Shown: positions 36,701-49,716 of the stretch, one piece after another | Layout: each line of letters opens with the position of its first letter | Position numbering within the stretch: the first letter of the stretch is position 1 | Position numbers and translations under genes: made by a program | Source of the DNA: Trichinella spiralis | Lineage: Eukaryota > Nematoda > Enoplea > Trichinellida > Trichinellidae | Assembly: GCA_000181795.3 (NCBI GenBank) | Contig: CM012953.1 | Span: 5,459,260 to 5,523,259 of the forward strand | Length of the DNA stretch: 64,000 nt | Direction of reading: 5' to 3' | Notes under the pieces: model-generated | Told to the model about the DNA's origin: nothing | The model's database searches: none | The model's input: only the letters and a program-made list of their open reading frames with translations

Positions 36701-39700
36701 AAAAAAACTTTTCTATCTGTAGAGTAGTCGAAAGTCGTGAGAAAATTTGGCACTGATGAATAAATCCCAAATCTTAGGCACTCATGTCAAGGAGACTGGA
36801 CACCTCTGACCTCCTAAGCGTTTCAAAGCCAATATTTTTATAGAATAACTAATACAATACAACAAATGAAATTTCAATCACACGTCGGCCAGTCTAATAT
36901 ACAGGGTCACAACATTTCCGGCACCATTTTCATAATTTGCAGAACCGGACACAAGCGTGCAAAATTAAATAACTTACTTATGCATAATTGGACAAGTAAA
37001 AGAAATGTAATATACGTATAATTTGCACGCCGATAATTAAACTTCCGGAAGAAAACAAAGTCTGCTTACTTACAGTGAAGTAAAATCTTGTTGGCATTAA
37101 TAAATTTTGTTTTACAAAATAATAATATTTGCACCATAATTGATTTCATGAAAACAAAAAGAAAAACAGTTATTATTTATTAAACATTGCACATTATTGA
37201 GAATAAAAATGAATAATACTTAAATACATTTATTATAATTAAAAAATTTTGCATATTCTATAAAAAAAGTACCCCTGACATTAAGATATGTATATTTGAA
37301 AAAATATTAACTTTTATCAGAAAAGTATATTCAAAGTATAATTTACAAAATAAATGAAAAAAAGAAAATTATTAATCAATAAATAAATATATATATATAT
37401 ATACAGTGTTGAAAGCAAAAATCCAAAAGAAAACTTACTTGAGTTGTTCAAGTTCTGATCTTCTCGAAGGTGATACGGGGCTTGTGGTTGTGGATTCGCC
37501 TGCAATGTAGAAATACATCGACTCATAAGGGGATTCTTGCATTTGAACGTTTGAAGAAAATGACGAGAAATTTATCCAACGAACAACAACACCAACACAA
37601 CCGAATTGAGCAAAGGCTAAAAGCCGTCGTTTTGGGCTATGAGAAGCGGTTAGCTTTCACAAAATTCCACCTGCGGACTTGTATAGCAGCTAATCCAAAT
37701 GAAAGAGATGCGTAAGCTGGCGGAAAAGAAATGTTCGCATCGATCTTAAAAATAAAAAGCCCAACACAGGTCGCTGTCTTTTCACAGGATAAGCATTTTC
37801 TGCATCAATAAGCAGACAATCTCTGGCGACAGACTGAGGTCGATGGACACGGTTCTTCTACGAGTCAAGCGTGAAATGAGCCTGGGCAACGAACAACAGA
37901 CTGACCCAGCTGCTGACCTTATGCAGGATTGTGGCCAGTCGGCCCGAACGATAATCAGAGCAAAGGAATTGTGCAAACACCGCTTTTTACTAAAGAACAT
38001 GGCAGATGCGACTCGGCAAAGTCCCTCCCTTCATCGCGGTTGGCTTAATCTTCTCGTCCACTGCTTTCAAAGCTTCCCTCTTTCCTGTTAAATTGTACGC
38101 AAGCTACTCGACAAGATTAACCGAAACAAAAGAATTATTATGAAAACTGAAAGATAAATGATAAAAAAATAACAATAAACTTGAGATAAATTTACATTGC
38201 CATTTTCTCAATCTTTTCACTATAAAATTATCAAAATACACTCATTATTATCATTTTTATTTTTGCAAATATTTTTCAACTTGAACTTTCAAGATGTTTG
38301 CACGAAAGATATGATAAAACTACTATCTGCATTTAACAAGCATCAATTGCCAATGTGAGAGAAGCATAGCAAATAATTGGCAAGGTTAACAACGTGTAGA
38401 CAGGAAAATTCACAAGGACACGCATATTATGCTCAACATAAGTGGCCATTCACATTCACACCTCAGCTTGGCTAAGCTATTCAATTGAAAAAGCAATCCT
38501 ATTCACACCAACCAAAATTGCACTTTTTGACATAACATACCAATTCTTTTCTTTAAAATATCAGAATAAATGTTTTTATTGCTTGCTCTATGAACATCAA
38601 ATCAATTGGGCAAAACAAAGAATCTAGCTTTCCCGAGGACATGCATGCCTATTTTAAAGTTATCATACTAACGAGAAAAGCATCCATATACAATGTACAA
38701 CTGGTTTTGTGGTGTTGTCGTTCGATTATCGTTGCAAAAAAGTACATATATATATAACGCTATAATACTTACTTGTACCAGTGAATATATTTGATGAATC
38801 GTTGTGCTCTAAAGCAGCAGGCTCATTTTGATGTAAAGAAAATCCATTTTCGCAATTACGGTGCACAACGGCAAATCTAGGCGATCGAACACTACCTTCA
38901 GTTTTCCCATCATTTTTCACTCGTACAGCAAAATAAGTCGGAGTTGAATTGGGCTTATTTCTTCCAATTGACACTGTACCTATAATTATAGCTGTTGCAG
39001 TACAAAAAATTTTAAAAATTTAACAGTAAAACTGTTCAACTAAATACGCTTCCATTGTTCATCAACCAGTAGTCAAGGATTTTGATAAACTTTGAAATAT
39101 TTTTTTTATTTCATGCAATTTTCATATTTTATTGTAATTTTTATTAAATAAAAAAAACATCGCTTATTAATGTTTTAATAATTTAACTGAAAAAGTGTAT
39201 GCTTAGCTATTTAAGAAATTTGAACGAGCTGAAAAAGAAAAGAAACATCAAAATAAATGGCAATATTTTAAATTTTAGTAAAATATGTTAATAACAAAAT
39301 CTGAAATGAAAATAAATAATGAAAGAATACAAAAATGAAATCAGAAATCCAATAATTTATTACTAGACACAGAATTTGAAGTACTTCCAGTCTCTTGCAA
39401 AGAACGTGCTTCTTCATAAGAATCATCAGGCAAAGGTGGTAAAGGACGCTGTGGTGGCAGGGGGTATGCAGTGACGTTATGGGGCACGCTTGGAGGGGGA
39501 GGAATTTGAAGAATATCTAAACAAATAAATAAATATAAACATAAGAACATTTTTCATTAAGTTTGAAATAAAAAAATATCATTAAATGACTTTAGTGTTT
39601 AATGTAATTAAATTTCAGCAGAAGCTATGTCGATAAATCTGAATTTTAAAAATGCGATAGAAAAATTATCTGAAACTTCGCTGTTTGCTAAACACTGCCA

Positions 39701-42700
39701 ACTTTCTGCTTTAAACAGTAAAAAAACAATACACAACTTTTATTAAATGGAAAAAAATGCTCTTAAAATCTTTAAAAATTCAACAATATAATTATAAGTT
39801 TGACATGGTTCATTTACATTATTGGAAACACTTCCGAAATATCTTTGAAAAGGATTTTCAAAAAAAAAAAATCATGCATCTGTTCGACAAATATGCTTTT
39901 ATCAATAAAAGCAAAATGTTTTTAAAACTTGACAGTTAATTTATATCAATCATCAAACATAACACACATTAGAACTGCAACATTTATCACAATGTACTTT
40001 AAAATAATTCTTTATAAGTTGAAAATAGCTTTAAATTTAGCATTCATATGAAAAACTGATTTTCTGAATAATTCTATTTTGTGCTATTAATATTATTAAT
40101 CATAATAAACTGTGACAGCAATATGAAAATAATCGCAAAATATTTAGCTATTCAATAATAATTTAGAATTATCGTGTTTATAAAATCAAAAAATAAAAAT
40201 TATTACAGTTAACCAAATTAAAAATGATACAAATTATTAACTATATCAAAATATTATTTTGTAAATGAATATATAATTGCTTAGCAATAACAGTTAACCA
40301 TATTTTTTATGTGTGCCATAAATATATAAAAAATCAAAAAAATTTCACTTATTATTAACCTTAAAGTTATTTAATTTTAAAGTACATTTACATTAAAAGC
40401 AAAATTGAACAAAAATTTCTGCTCAATTCATTTTTAAGCAAAAACAAAGCTCTCAGGCAGTATTCGCCAGCAGTTGTAACTACTCTAAAGAGCTGATCAT
40501 CACTAATAATAGTTCATGAAATTGCAACGTAACTTGAAATTATTATGAAAATTTCTTCTTCTAAAACAAATCATAAAACATTTTTCAGTTTTCATCAACA
40601 CAATAATAACACTGATTGGCATCAAATTAAAGGTATAAAATTTTATTATTGCATAATTTTCAAGTGATTTTTTTCTAAACATTTGACGTTCGTAATGGAG
40701 TAATTAATTAATTAGTATAAATTCGGTAAAAGAATTGTGTTAATTAATAAATAAATAAAAGAATAAGACAAAATCAAAAATGAATCAATTAATAAAAGGA
40801 ATATTATTAATTAAAAATAGAAGTTAAAATGAATTTAAAAAAAAACAGAAAAAAACAGTCGTACCTTGTGGTGAAAATAATTTTCTCGAATGCATGTCGA
40901 GGAGTCGAATTTGAGCTTGTTTCAGTTTTGCCTGCTCTTGTGAAAAACTGTTGGTGAAGTGATTTTTGAAATTTCCACCATAATAGGAGGAATTTCGACG
41001 TGGCTGCCGTTTGCTTTTCGAATATTCACGCAAAGTTAGCTTGACATTTTCCTTCTGACCAGCTTTTCTGATAAAGTGGTCCAACTGAGGCCTCTTTTCA
41101 ATTTCTCCTTCTTCTTCTTCTTCTTCTTCAGAGCCACTTAAATACTGACACAGACGATTGATGTTCTGGTCCAAATCTGATTCATCGCCGTAAGCTAAAA
41201 TAATGCAACGAATATTGACGTTAGCCATTTGTTCCAACTGACATTGCAGCTGAAGTAGCAAAAACTAAATTTCACAGCTATTGCTTAGCAAAAGTTCACA
41301 AAGCTTGAATGGCCACCAGCCTGTTCAAATTTATGAACAATGTATGAAGGGAAAATAAAATTGCAACACTACCATAACTTCGACGATAAGCATATCGAAA
41401 ATTGTAAACAGCATTTGTAGATGCTTTCCTATCTACAGCGGACGGCATGCTTTTTGTCTTTTTTCTTTCTTCAGCTAATTCAGAAAATTCTCAGCCAAGC
41501 AATTAATAATATCCTCAATTGAGGTCGATATAGGCAGAAGTCGAGCAAAAGAACCAGCCTAGCATGTGTGCAGCTGGCGCGCAGTTGACAATTATTATTA
41601 CAACCGGCCCAATTATTTAGCAGCTAGTTGAAGAAGCTGCCAATTGCTTAAGGTCAAAGCAATAAACACAAACACGCACATATCCATATATCCTTCTATC
41701 CTCATACACGTATGTGTATACTTATACAGAAACTTTTCTTATTTTACAACAATTATATATATTTGGAACAAAGCTCAGTGGGAAAATAGTAGAGCAGTGT
41801 GTGTGGGCGACAGTTAATTGTCCAGTCTGATAACCAAATGATGACCATGGGATCGATAAAGGTCTGAGGACCCACCGGTGAGCAGGGTTTTATTTGCCGA
41901 CCGTTCTTTCAGACAATAGCTGTGCAATTTGGTCAAGCTGATAACGAGAGCATAATGCACACACATACACACACAAGCCTAGAATACAAGCTTGATCCAA
42001 CGGTACAAGTTGGTCAAACATATAGGTTAAAGTCGCTTGGCCCCATGAAGCGCCAGTTAGACTAGCAGAGAAGAATGTTGGCCAAGTGCTGCTATACATA
42101 CATAAAACAAACGTGAATGGAGTGGACTAAACCTTAGAAAAAGGAAGTTGTCTTCAGTGATGGGTTGGCCCACCTTAGTCTAACTCTACGAAAACTTTTC
42201 CCATTGTTCCTACTAGCCAAGTACCTGTTAAGCCACTATTGTGGATAACAACAACAACCGGCGAATAAGCAAGCAGCCAAGCATCAACACCGATGCTGTC
42301 CGTGTACAGCAAGGCAAATAAGCATTCTCGAATGACTCATTTTTCAAACGCCCACTATTTTTCATTTCGTTTTCTTACCTATTTGAAAAGCGTCCAGCTT
42401 GGTTTTTTCTTTTTTCAACATTTTCAACGCAACATTGAATATAAATAAAACCCATCAACAAGAATATATATATTCGACGAAGTATGCATGTTTTTCATTC
42501 TACTTGTTTTTTTTGTAAACTGCAGCAGCTGTAAAATTTAAAAAGAAAAATTAAAAAAATAAATAGATAAATTTTTATGAAAATACAATGTGGATACAAT
42601 AAATAAAATATAAAATGAATAATATAACAAACAAAAAGAGACAATTCAGCAGGGTTCAGAAAAAGATGAATTTTTCATTAAGAAAAAACTAAAAAACTTT

Positions 42701-45700
42701 TTTCTTCCATCCGTTTGATGAAACAATTTTCACAACAAAAGTTTATATAGAAAGCAACTTTTCCAAATTCAAACCAAGCATATAAAATAGACGTATAAAT
42801 TTTGGAGAAGAAAAAGGGCGTTTCTCTTTGAACTAACCCAACAAATGGCCATTTCATTAGTGGAAGCGACTGCAATAAAAATTGCAATAGAATTTTAACG
42901 CTGTGTCTGTCTACTTCAATCCAAAGCATCAAGCTAAGTCAAGTTTCAAAGCAGCTGTGTCCATTTATCATCACCGAAGCTTGGAATAAGGCTCCCTTTC
43001 ATGCTAATTTTTCCAACTATTTATTGCGCATTTTTCTCTTTCTTTCAATTTTTTATTCTCTAAATACTCATTCATCACTATCTTGAATGCCATTCTAGTT
43101 TTTTTTTCTGTTTCACAAAATTTTTTTTAATATCTAATAAAACAATGAAAAGCTTGCAAAATTTTGAAAGAATGTTAAATTTACTGATCCGCAATTGCAA
43201 AATGGTAAAAATTTTACCATTGAATGACGTCAATCGGAAATTAATAACACAATCTTCATCTGTTAAACTGCACAAGTGCATTCATTTACAAACGGAAGCT
43301 GTTTATAAATACGAATAAATTTGAAAATTCAAATAAAAAAAAATAAATATCAACATATATGCTGACAGCATATTTTTTTATTTTTTCAAAATATTTGATT
43401 TCAATAATAGTAAATTTCTTATCTTTCATATGATCGGTAATGAGAATTCTTAAAAATAAAAATGGAAAATGCAATTTCACACTGCAATGATAATTTTTTC
43501 AGTAAGTTAAACAATCATATTTTTACAAAGCAAAGCATTTTAATTGTTCTTTGCAATTATGAAACACAAAATTTCACCCATACCTATGCTTATACCCTTC
43601 GTGCTTAATTTTATTGATTTTGAAGAAAAATTTACTGAAAAGTTCCCAGATGTGAAACAGCAGCTGGCTACGTTAAAATTGACGCTTCTTTTTTATTGCA
43701 CAATGTTGCCAATGAGTGTTTCAATGTCTCTTAAAGCAGCACGTGATAATAATAAAGCATGTTTGCAAGAGATAAAAGTTGAAGCATTATTTTCCAAAAG
43801 ATATAAAATACGGCAGGTAAACGTTGGCAAACAAGCAGCTGTGAAGCATATTTGATTAGCAAAAAAATTTTTATTTGTATAAGGAAAAGTGTTAGTGCCA
43901 ATAAAGGTGACGTGATATAAACCCTCTAACAGTTGTCCTCCAAAGCTTAGTTAAATAATGATCGTTTACTTACTTCTTCATCAGTGTAAACTAAACTAAG
44001 CTAAATCAAAATTCATTTTTCACAATATATTGAATAAGCTAGTGAAAATGACCCGAGAGTGAAAACAATCCTTGCCATTAAATAAATAAATAATTTCATA
44101 AATTACATGCTTACACGATAAAAGGGTTTTTTGTCATTTGCATACAGTATACAAATTAAAACTTCTCAGTATTAAAAATTATAGATTTATTTAGTGTTCC
44201 ACCAGGTCAAACTAAACTAAACTAAACTAAATTATGAATTATTTATGAAAGCTCTTTTATTTAAAATTAAAGCGAAACAAAATTAATTTAAAAAATGATT
44301 TGAATTAATAATCAAATTATTAAATACAGTATTATCATAACTTAGCTAAATGACAAATTTATAATTAACATTTCAAACTTTTCATTTTAAATTATTTTTC
44401 AAAAATGCCAGTTCAAATGCATTCGATTTTAAAATGCACTTACATTATTATCTCAAATAAGCATGTCAATTTAAATGTATTTAAAACATGTCAAAAAATA
44501 CATGTATATGAGTAAACGTTGAGAATTAGCGTCTGAAGAATAATTATGCTTGTAACAGAAGATAATAAACAATTAACTTTCTTCATCATCAACATTATAT
44601 ACATTGTATATTGCGTTATTGAATAAGATAAAAGGAACCGGGAGCAATGAAAAATGGAATCCATTTAACTAGCATGTTATTCAGTCTCTGGTGCAAAACC
44701 GCAGCAGCTGCAGTTGATCTGAAAGCTATTGAAATAAACGAATGGACAAGAAGATCAAATTTCCAACTGAAACTAGCTTCAGTAAGCTTTAAAAGAACTT
44801 AATTAATGATTGCCAATAACCGAAAGAAATAATACTGAATATCTTATGCAGAGTTAAATTGACACCGCAATGTTAAAACAATAATAAGCATTTTAAAATC
44901 TTGGCAATTTTTCTAAATTAATGAATATCCTTAATTACAGGAATACTGTAATTACATCGGATATGTTTTAATTCTGCAATAATTGAAAAATGTAACCTAA
45001 TTATCTAAAATAAGTAAAGACATATTTTATTTATTCGGATTTTTTCAACTACTGACTTACTGACAAAGATGTAAACCACGTCTTCAGCATATACAAATAA
45101 TTGAAATTATTTTTAAAAGATTGTATTTTTTATTACATTAAAATGCATCAAAATTATAATGAAATTTGAATGAAACACTTATTTATATGATATTTATGCT
45201 GGTTGTTTTTTAAAATTTTAAACGATTATAAATAATTAATGCATATTTCTTCATAAGAAGCGTTAAATGAAACACTACTAAAATACCTTGTCCACTGTTG
45301 TAAGTGGTCGAACTTGAAGCACAATGAAATTGTGAAATTGATTAATTTATACAGATATAAAGTGTGAAATGAATGAGTGTAATAGTTTAGGTTGAATTTT
45401 TCAAATGCAAATATGTGTGATAGAGATTCAAAAAATAAAATTATGCGGATGATCAGTGATGAATTAATTGAATTTTCTTGTAAATTTACCTGAATTTAAT
45501 GCTGTGTGAAAATTCAAGCTGCAAATGTATTCTTAAAAAAAGATTACACGTGATGGCGTGATTTGAATGAATGCGTCTGAGAAATTGAACGTTCTCAATT
45601 ATCCTGGGAAAGATGATGATGATGATGATGCAATTATTGTTCTGGTGGTCATTCTCTTTTTAAAACTAGCACAAGTTGGGCTAGTAAATTCTATTTATAA

Positions 45701-45948
45701 AATATACAGAATTGGGGAAAAAGGTATTAAAAGTTCAATTGCCATTAGTCTAAATAAAAATAGATCAAATGAATATTAGCAAAGCAAAATATTTTTCCAT
45801 GTGGCGGTAGCACAGTGAGAGAAGGAGAAATCAACTTACGGTGAACTAAAGCTTGCCGCTCTGAAGTAGAATCTAATTCAAGGTCGAAGCCATAATTTCG
45901 AATTCGACAATCCACATTTTTTGAATTAAATGATGACTGATTTCGCAT
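30701..45948 (-). CDS. Teneurin, C-terminally truncated (lacks YD shell)
   Basis: Eighteen exons join in frame (1714 aa): 45948-45840, 41194-40865, 39516-39364, 38979-38773, 37499-37439, 36176-35962, 35936-35506, 35436-35325, 35268-35164, 34971-34774, 34714-34502, 34446-34261, 34206-34057, 34001-33791, 33730-33478, 33425-32840, 32784-32535, 32075-30701. The cytoplasmic part has an acidic run, a basic SKRQPRR and a proline-rich segment (QIPPPPSVPHN). A membrane helix (LTYLLTSALIFSLAVICYLLG) follows. Eight EGF modules come next, of which EGF2 and EGF5 have an odd cysteine number, as in dimerising teneurins. Then come the carboxypeptidase-like Ig-type domain (YGFTLSRKDGSFDLLVNGG), a cysteine-rich/TTR-like part and the NHL propeller (GDGGPAEIAKLTFPKGI, GTLFIGDHTLIR). 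It ends early in the YD region (WHFDYDSNGRIRSF). Teneurins are synaptic and guidance receptors. Intron 35937-35961 is only 25 nt; intron 35437-35505 has a GC donor. Confidence 0.9.
37387..37402. repeat. (AT)n microsatellite in teneurin intron
   Basis: Short AT run in the intron beyond exon 37499-37439. Confidence 0.85.
37439..37542 (-). other. Candidate alternative first exon of a short teneurin isoform
   Basis: Reading upstream through the acceptor of exon 37499-37439, the teneurin frame stays open for about 50 codons. An ATG at 37542 gives MQESPYESMYFYIAG running straight into ESTTTSPVSP. The surrounding blocks 37470-37720 and 37840-38060 are GC-richer than other introns. C. elegans ten-1 uses a second internal promoter for a short form, so this is a plausible counterpart. 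No promoter motif proves it. Confidence 0.35.
43559..43855 (+). CDS. Small intronless ORF nested in teneurin intron 1; weak sideroflexin C-terminus resemblance
   Basis: 98 codons from the ATG at 43559. A TTTTTTCAG acceptor-like site lies about 58 bases upstream and an AATAAA at 43900, about 45 bases after the stop, so it looks like a compact transcription unit on the strand opposite to teneurin. The first half, SPIPMLIPFVLNFIDFEEKF followed by TEKFPDV and a hydrophobic helix with FYCTMLPMSVSM, recalls the C-terminal membrane part of sideroflexins in order of motifs. The second half does not. It could be a fragmentary retrocopy, a fast-evolving small gene or chance. Confidence 0.4.
   Translation: MKHKISPIPMLIPFVLNFIDFEEKFTEKFPDVKQQLATLKLTLLFYCTMLPMSVSMSLKAARDNNKACLQEIKVEALFSKRYKIRQVNVGKQAAVKHI
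44210..44231. repeat. (AAACT)n repeat
   Basis: Four consecutive AAACT units in the first teneurin intron. Confidence 0.8.
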
Positions 45949-48900
45949 GATTATTTTTCTTCGGCTTCAAAAACTAAAACAATAAAAAATTAACCTTTTT
46001 AGCATAATTTTCATTGAAATCAATAAAGAATAATAAAATGTGAAAACTGTTGAAACAGAAGTCATTTTCATTGTAGAAGTAAATGTAAAAATATGTACTT
46101 CCATTTAGAAGATAAAAATATATATATATATATAACGATATATTCAAATAAGATACAGTCATGTGAGAAGAGGAGCTCTGTGGTGCAAGAAGGAGGTAGA
46201 TTAATTTACACTGTGAAAAGGCACCAGCATTAAACAATAGAAACAAGAAAATGGACTCTTCCTATGACCTTAGAATATTGAGGTCATTTTTATCTTTGAA
46301 CAATTTACCTCTTTTGCTGTCTAAAGTATGGAATATTGCTAGTATGCGATTTTATAAATATATCCCACATATGGCTACCGTGTGTAAAAAATTTCTCTTC
46401 CTCTTTTGATGCGAAGTATCTGAATTTAATACGATTAAGAAGCACATTTAGAAATAGCGTTAATTTTTGCTTATTCACTCGGTGAATGAAAACGAGGTGA
46501 AAATTGGAGCAACAGCTTGCAAACCAGGACATTTCCTCATGCAAAACACAACTTCAACTTCTTTCCATTCATTTAATACATTAAATATTAAATTCCAACA
46601 AAAAATTCGTCCGTTTTCTTTGTTATAATTTCACGCATCATATCATTGTTCGAACGAACACACGCTGGCTGTTGACAAGTAAAAAAGAATTAAACTGTTT
46701 TCTACATTATTTAAATTTATATATTACAAAAATTAAATTAAATTTTTTTGCTTTGTCTAAATCGATTATTTTTAACTCATACTTGCCTGACATTATTGGA
46801 GCATTTATTGCACGCTGTTCAAGAATTAAGTAATAAATTGTATTATCAACATTTTTGCCAGATTTTCAAAATGATAAGTTAAAAACTTATCCAAAGAGCA
46901 ATAATAGTATTATTTAAAATGATAAATTTACAAAAACAAATATTGTAAACTGAAAATAATCATTCAAAACTGTAATTTTATAAATCCTACAAAAATTACT
47001 ATCCTCTTTTGATTATACATATTTTTTATTTTTAAATTTTATTCAAAGCAGCATGATTATTCAAATTTTATTCAGATGATATTTCAATTGAATTCTGATG
47101 AAACAAAGAAAAAAAGAATAAAATAAATATTCTAAACAATGAATTATTACCTCTTTACATTGGATTATTATCCTATGATAGTTGTATACGCACTGTTCAG
47201 ATTTTCTTATTGCACTATTTTGGAATATCGCTTCAAATTGGACGATCATTCACAAGTACCCTTTTTTCCAATGACGCTTTTCATAACTGGTAAAGCCAGC
47301 GGCAAAAAATTCAAAATTTCAAATAAAATTTTACCACATTTTTGGCAGAAATTCATCGACGATTTTAAATTTATTTACATTAATTTGTAAATGTTGTTGT
47401 AAACTTAAATATATCTCTTTACATAAAAAATCATAAAGCTCGTCGGAATTCTTTTCAAAAAATTAAAAAAATCATCATAACTTTTGTAAACTTCACCAAA
47501 CAAAGTATAATGATCTTTTGCATATCAAACAATTGCTGAAATTTATTTTTACTTGTTATAAATTATAAAATATCATTATAAAATTGAAATATGATAATTA
47601 CAAATAAATAAAAATGCAAAATGGAGAACAAATATTATTAGCATTACAAATATAATAATTTTGAAATAATTATTATTTTCAGTCTTTTAAAATTAACATT
47701 ATAAAATAAGTTGCCTGCCCCACTGAGGTAAGTATATAGCAGCTTCTTCCGTGCAAAGTTACACATAGCAAGATCAATATGAATTAATTGTAGTTTAAAA
47801 GCATTTTCATCAATTTTGCACAAATAATAACTATTGTTAATGCAAAATTTTTATCGATGATTTCTATTTCAAAGAAACAGAACAAAAAGTAGAACATTGA
47901 ATATAATTCGTACGTATTATAGAAAGAATTGAAATATCACTTTCGTATGTTATCAGAAATCTGACGTCAAAATTATGCAACTACTTTCAGTGAAAATGTC
48001 TCTCTTTTTTTTTCATTGCTTCAAGATGTGGTTGTTGACAAGGAAAATTAATTTAAATTTTTAATCTTACCAAATAATCATAATAATTTATTGGTATTTT
48101 TTTGTATTCTGTTGTATGTGTTGATCAGTTAGTTCAATTGCCAGCTGTAAGTGGGTACATGAGATATGGCCAGTCAGTGTTTGATGATAACGATCAAAAG
48201 CTCAAGTAGTGGTTGAAGCGAGTTCTTTAAATCGAGCCAAGTAAGCAATTACAGCAATTATTTCCGCTTGATAAACGAAATTGGAAAGAGTTGAAATTTT
48301 CAGTCTAGCATAGCTTCAACACCGACAGCGTCAACAATCATAATTTCACGCAATTGTCAAACGCTCCTTGCAAATTGGTCCAACTTTATTTATCTATATC
48401 TCTCCATTTTCATTCTTTATGAAAAGAGAATGAACATTTTTCAACAGTCGATAATTAATCGATTCTGCTTTTAATCCAAACACAGCAGCACTTTTCACAT
48501 CTCTTTTTCCAAAATGGCTAAGAAAAGTGATTTTCATTAATTTAACAAAGAAAAACATTTTGTATGCATCTGCTTTAAAATTTAAACTTATTAATTAACA
48601 ACAACAACATATCCAACTTTAAGCAAATAATGCACCTACACTACTAAATAATTTAAATTATTGTTTTACTTTTAAAATTTCCAAAAAAATTAAAATAAAA
48701 CAAAGTAACTATCATTTCGCTGATATTATTTTTGCATAATAATTTTTATCAAATTTCTGATTTTCAAAAAATACACTGCTATTTCTTGTACTGACAGTAA
48801 GGAGTTATTGATTGATATGGAGTAATATTTATTAAAAAGTAAAACAGTTCAATTTTAAGAACTTGGATGAAAAAAGAGTAAAATTTAGGTAATTGTAAAT

Positions 48901-49716
48901 TAACGTTTTTCAAATTTATCGACATTTTACATTTTCTTGCATGTTACTTTTTGAACAAGTCGAATACAAAGTTAAGGTGCTATTAACCAAACAGACTTTG
49001 ATAATCTTAGATTTTCAAGTTAGCAGTGATTGCTCTTGTTTCAGCGGAAATTCAATTGTGTCATCGGCAGAATTAACAGATTGCTTCGATAAATAAAATA
49101 ATTAAAGCGAGTCTGTTCAATTAATTAATTATACATGCACGAAGTCGCTCAAGATCAAAGTAATCAAAGCAAATTGTCCCTGGTAAGTTGAGCATGATGA
49201 TCTAATACGAACTAATACGGTGGACCTCTCTTATTTGTAACAATTGCAAATGCAATACAAAAAAATTCACCTCCCACCGCACCTGTAAAATCAACTTTTC
49301 AATTTTTTTTTCATTTACTAACTTACTACAGTACACATATATTGACAATCGAGTATTACACAAGTGTATACTGTTCGTAACAACGAGAATTCATATTCTC
49401 TTTTGAACGCATTCTAGTGGCGTAAAGTAAATTATAAAAAAATGACTATTAAATTCAGTACTCAAAAAATAAACAAGAACTGTTACATCGGCTATATTAC
49501 AATAAAATAAACATGTTGTAATGAGTAAATGAATTATTGAATAGAATCGCATTTTAGTCATTGCATAAGTCATAAGCATTCTTCAAAATGGAGTTTTTCT
49601 ACAGACAAACTGACTGACCCCAATGAAACTCTTCAAAAGTTAAGCTGTGAATTTATTCGTTGAATTCAATAGATCGCTGATTCAGCATTTCCATTTTGAT
49701 CTATTAAATATGATTA
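45949..49716. other. Teneurin 5' flank and gene-free stretch
   Basis: A GTTTTAG acceptor 33 bases before the teneurin ATG implies an upstream leader exon or trans-splicing. Further right I find no supportable gene; scattered short frames on both strands lack start, splice or family support. Confidence 0.55.

Noticed and set aside
37843-38091. Plus-strand frame in a teneurin intron
   Set aside because: No start context, acceptor, poly(A) signal or family resemblance; the GC-richer block is better explained as a regulatory or alternative exon region of teneurin.
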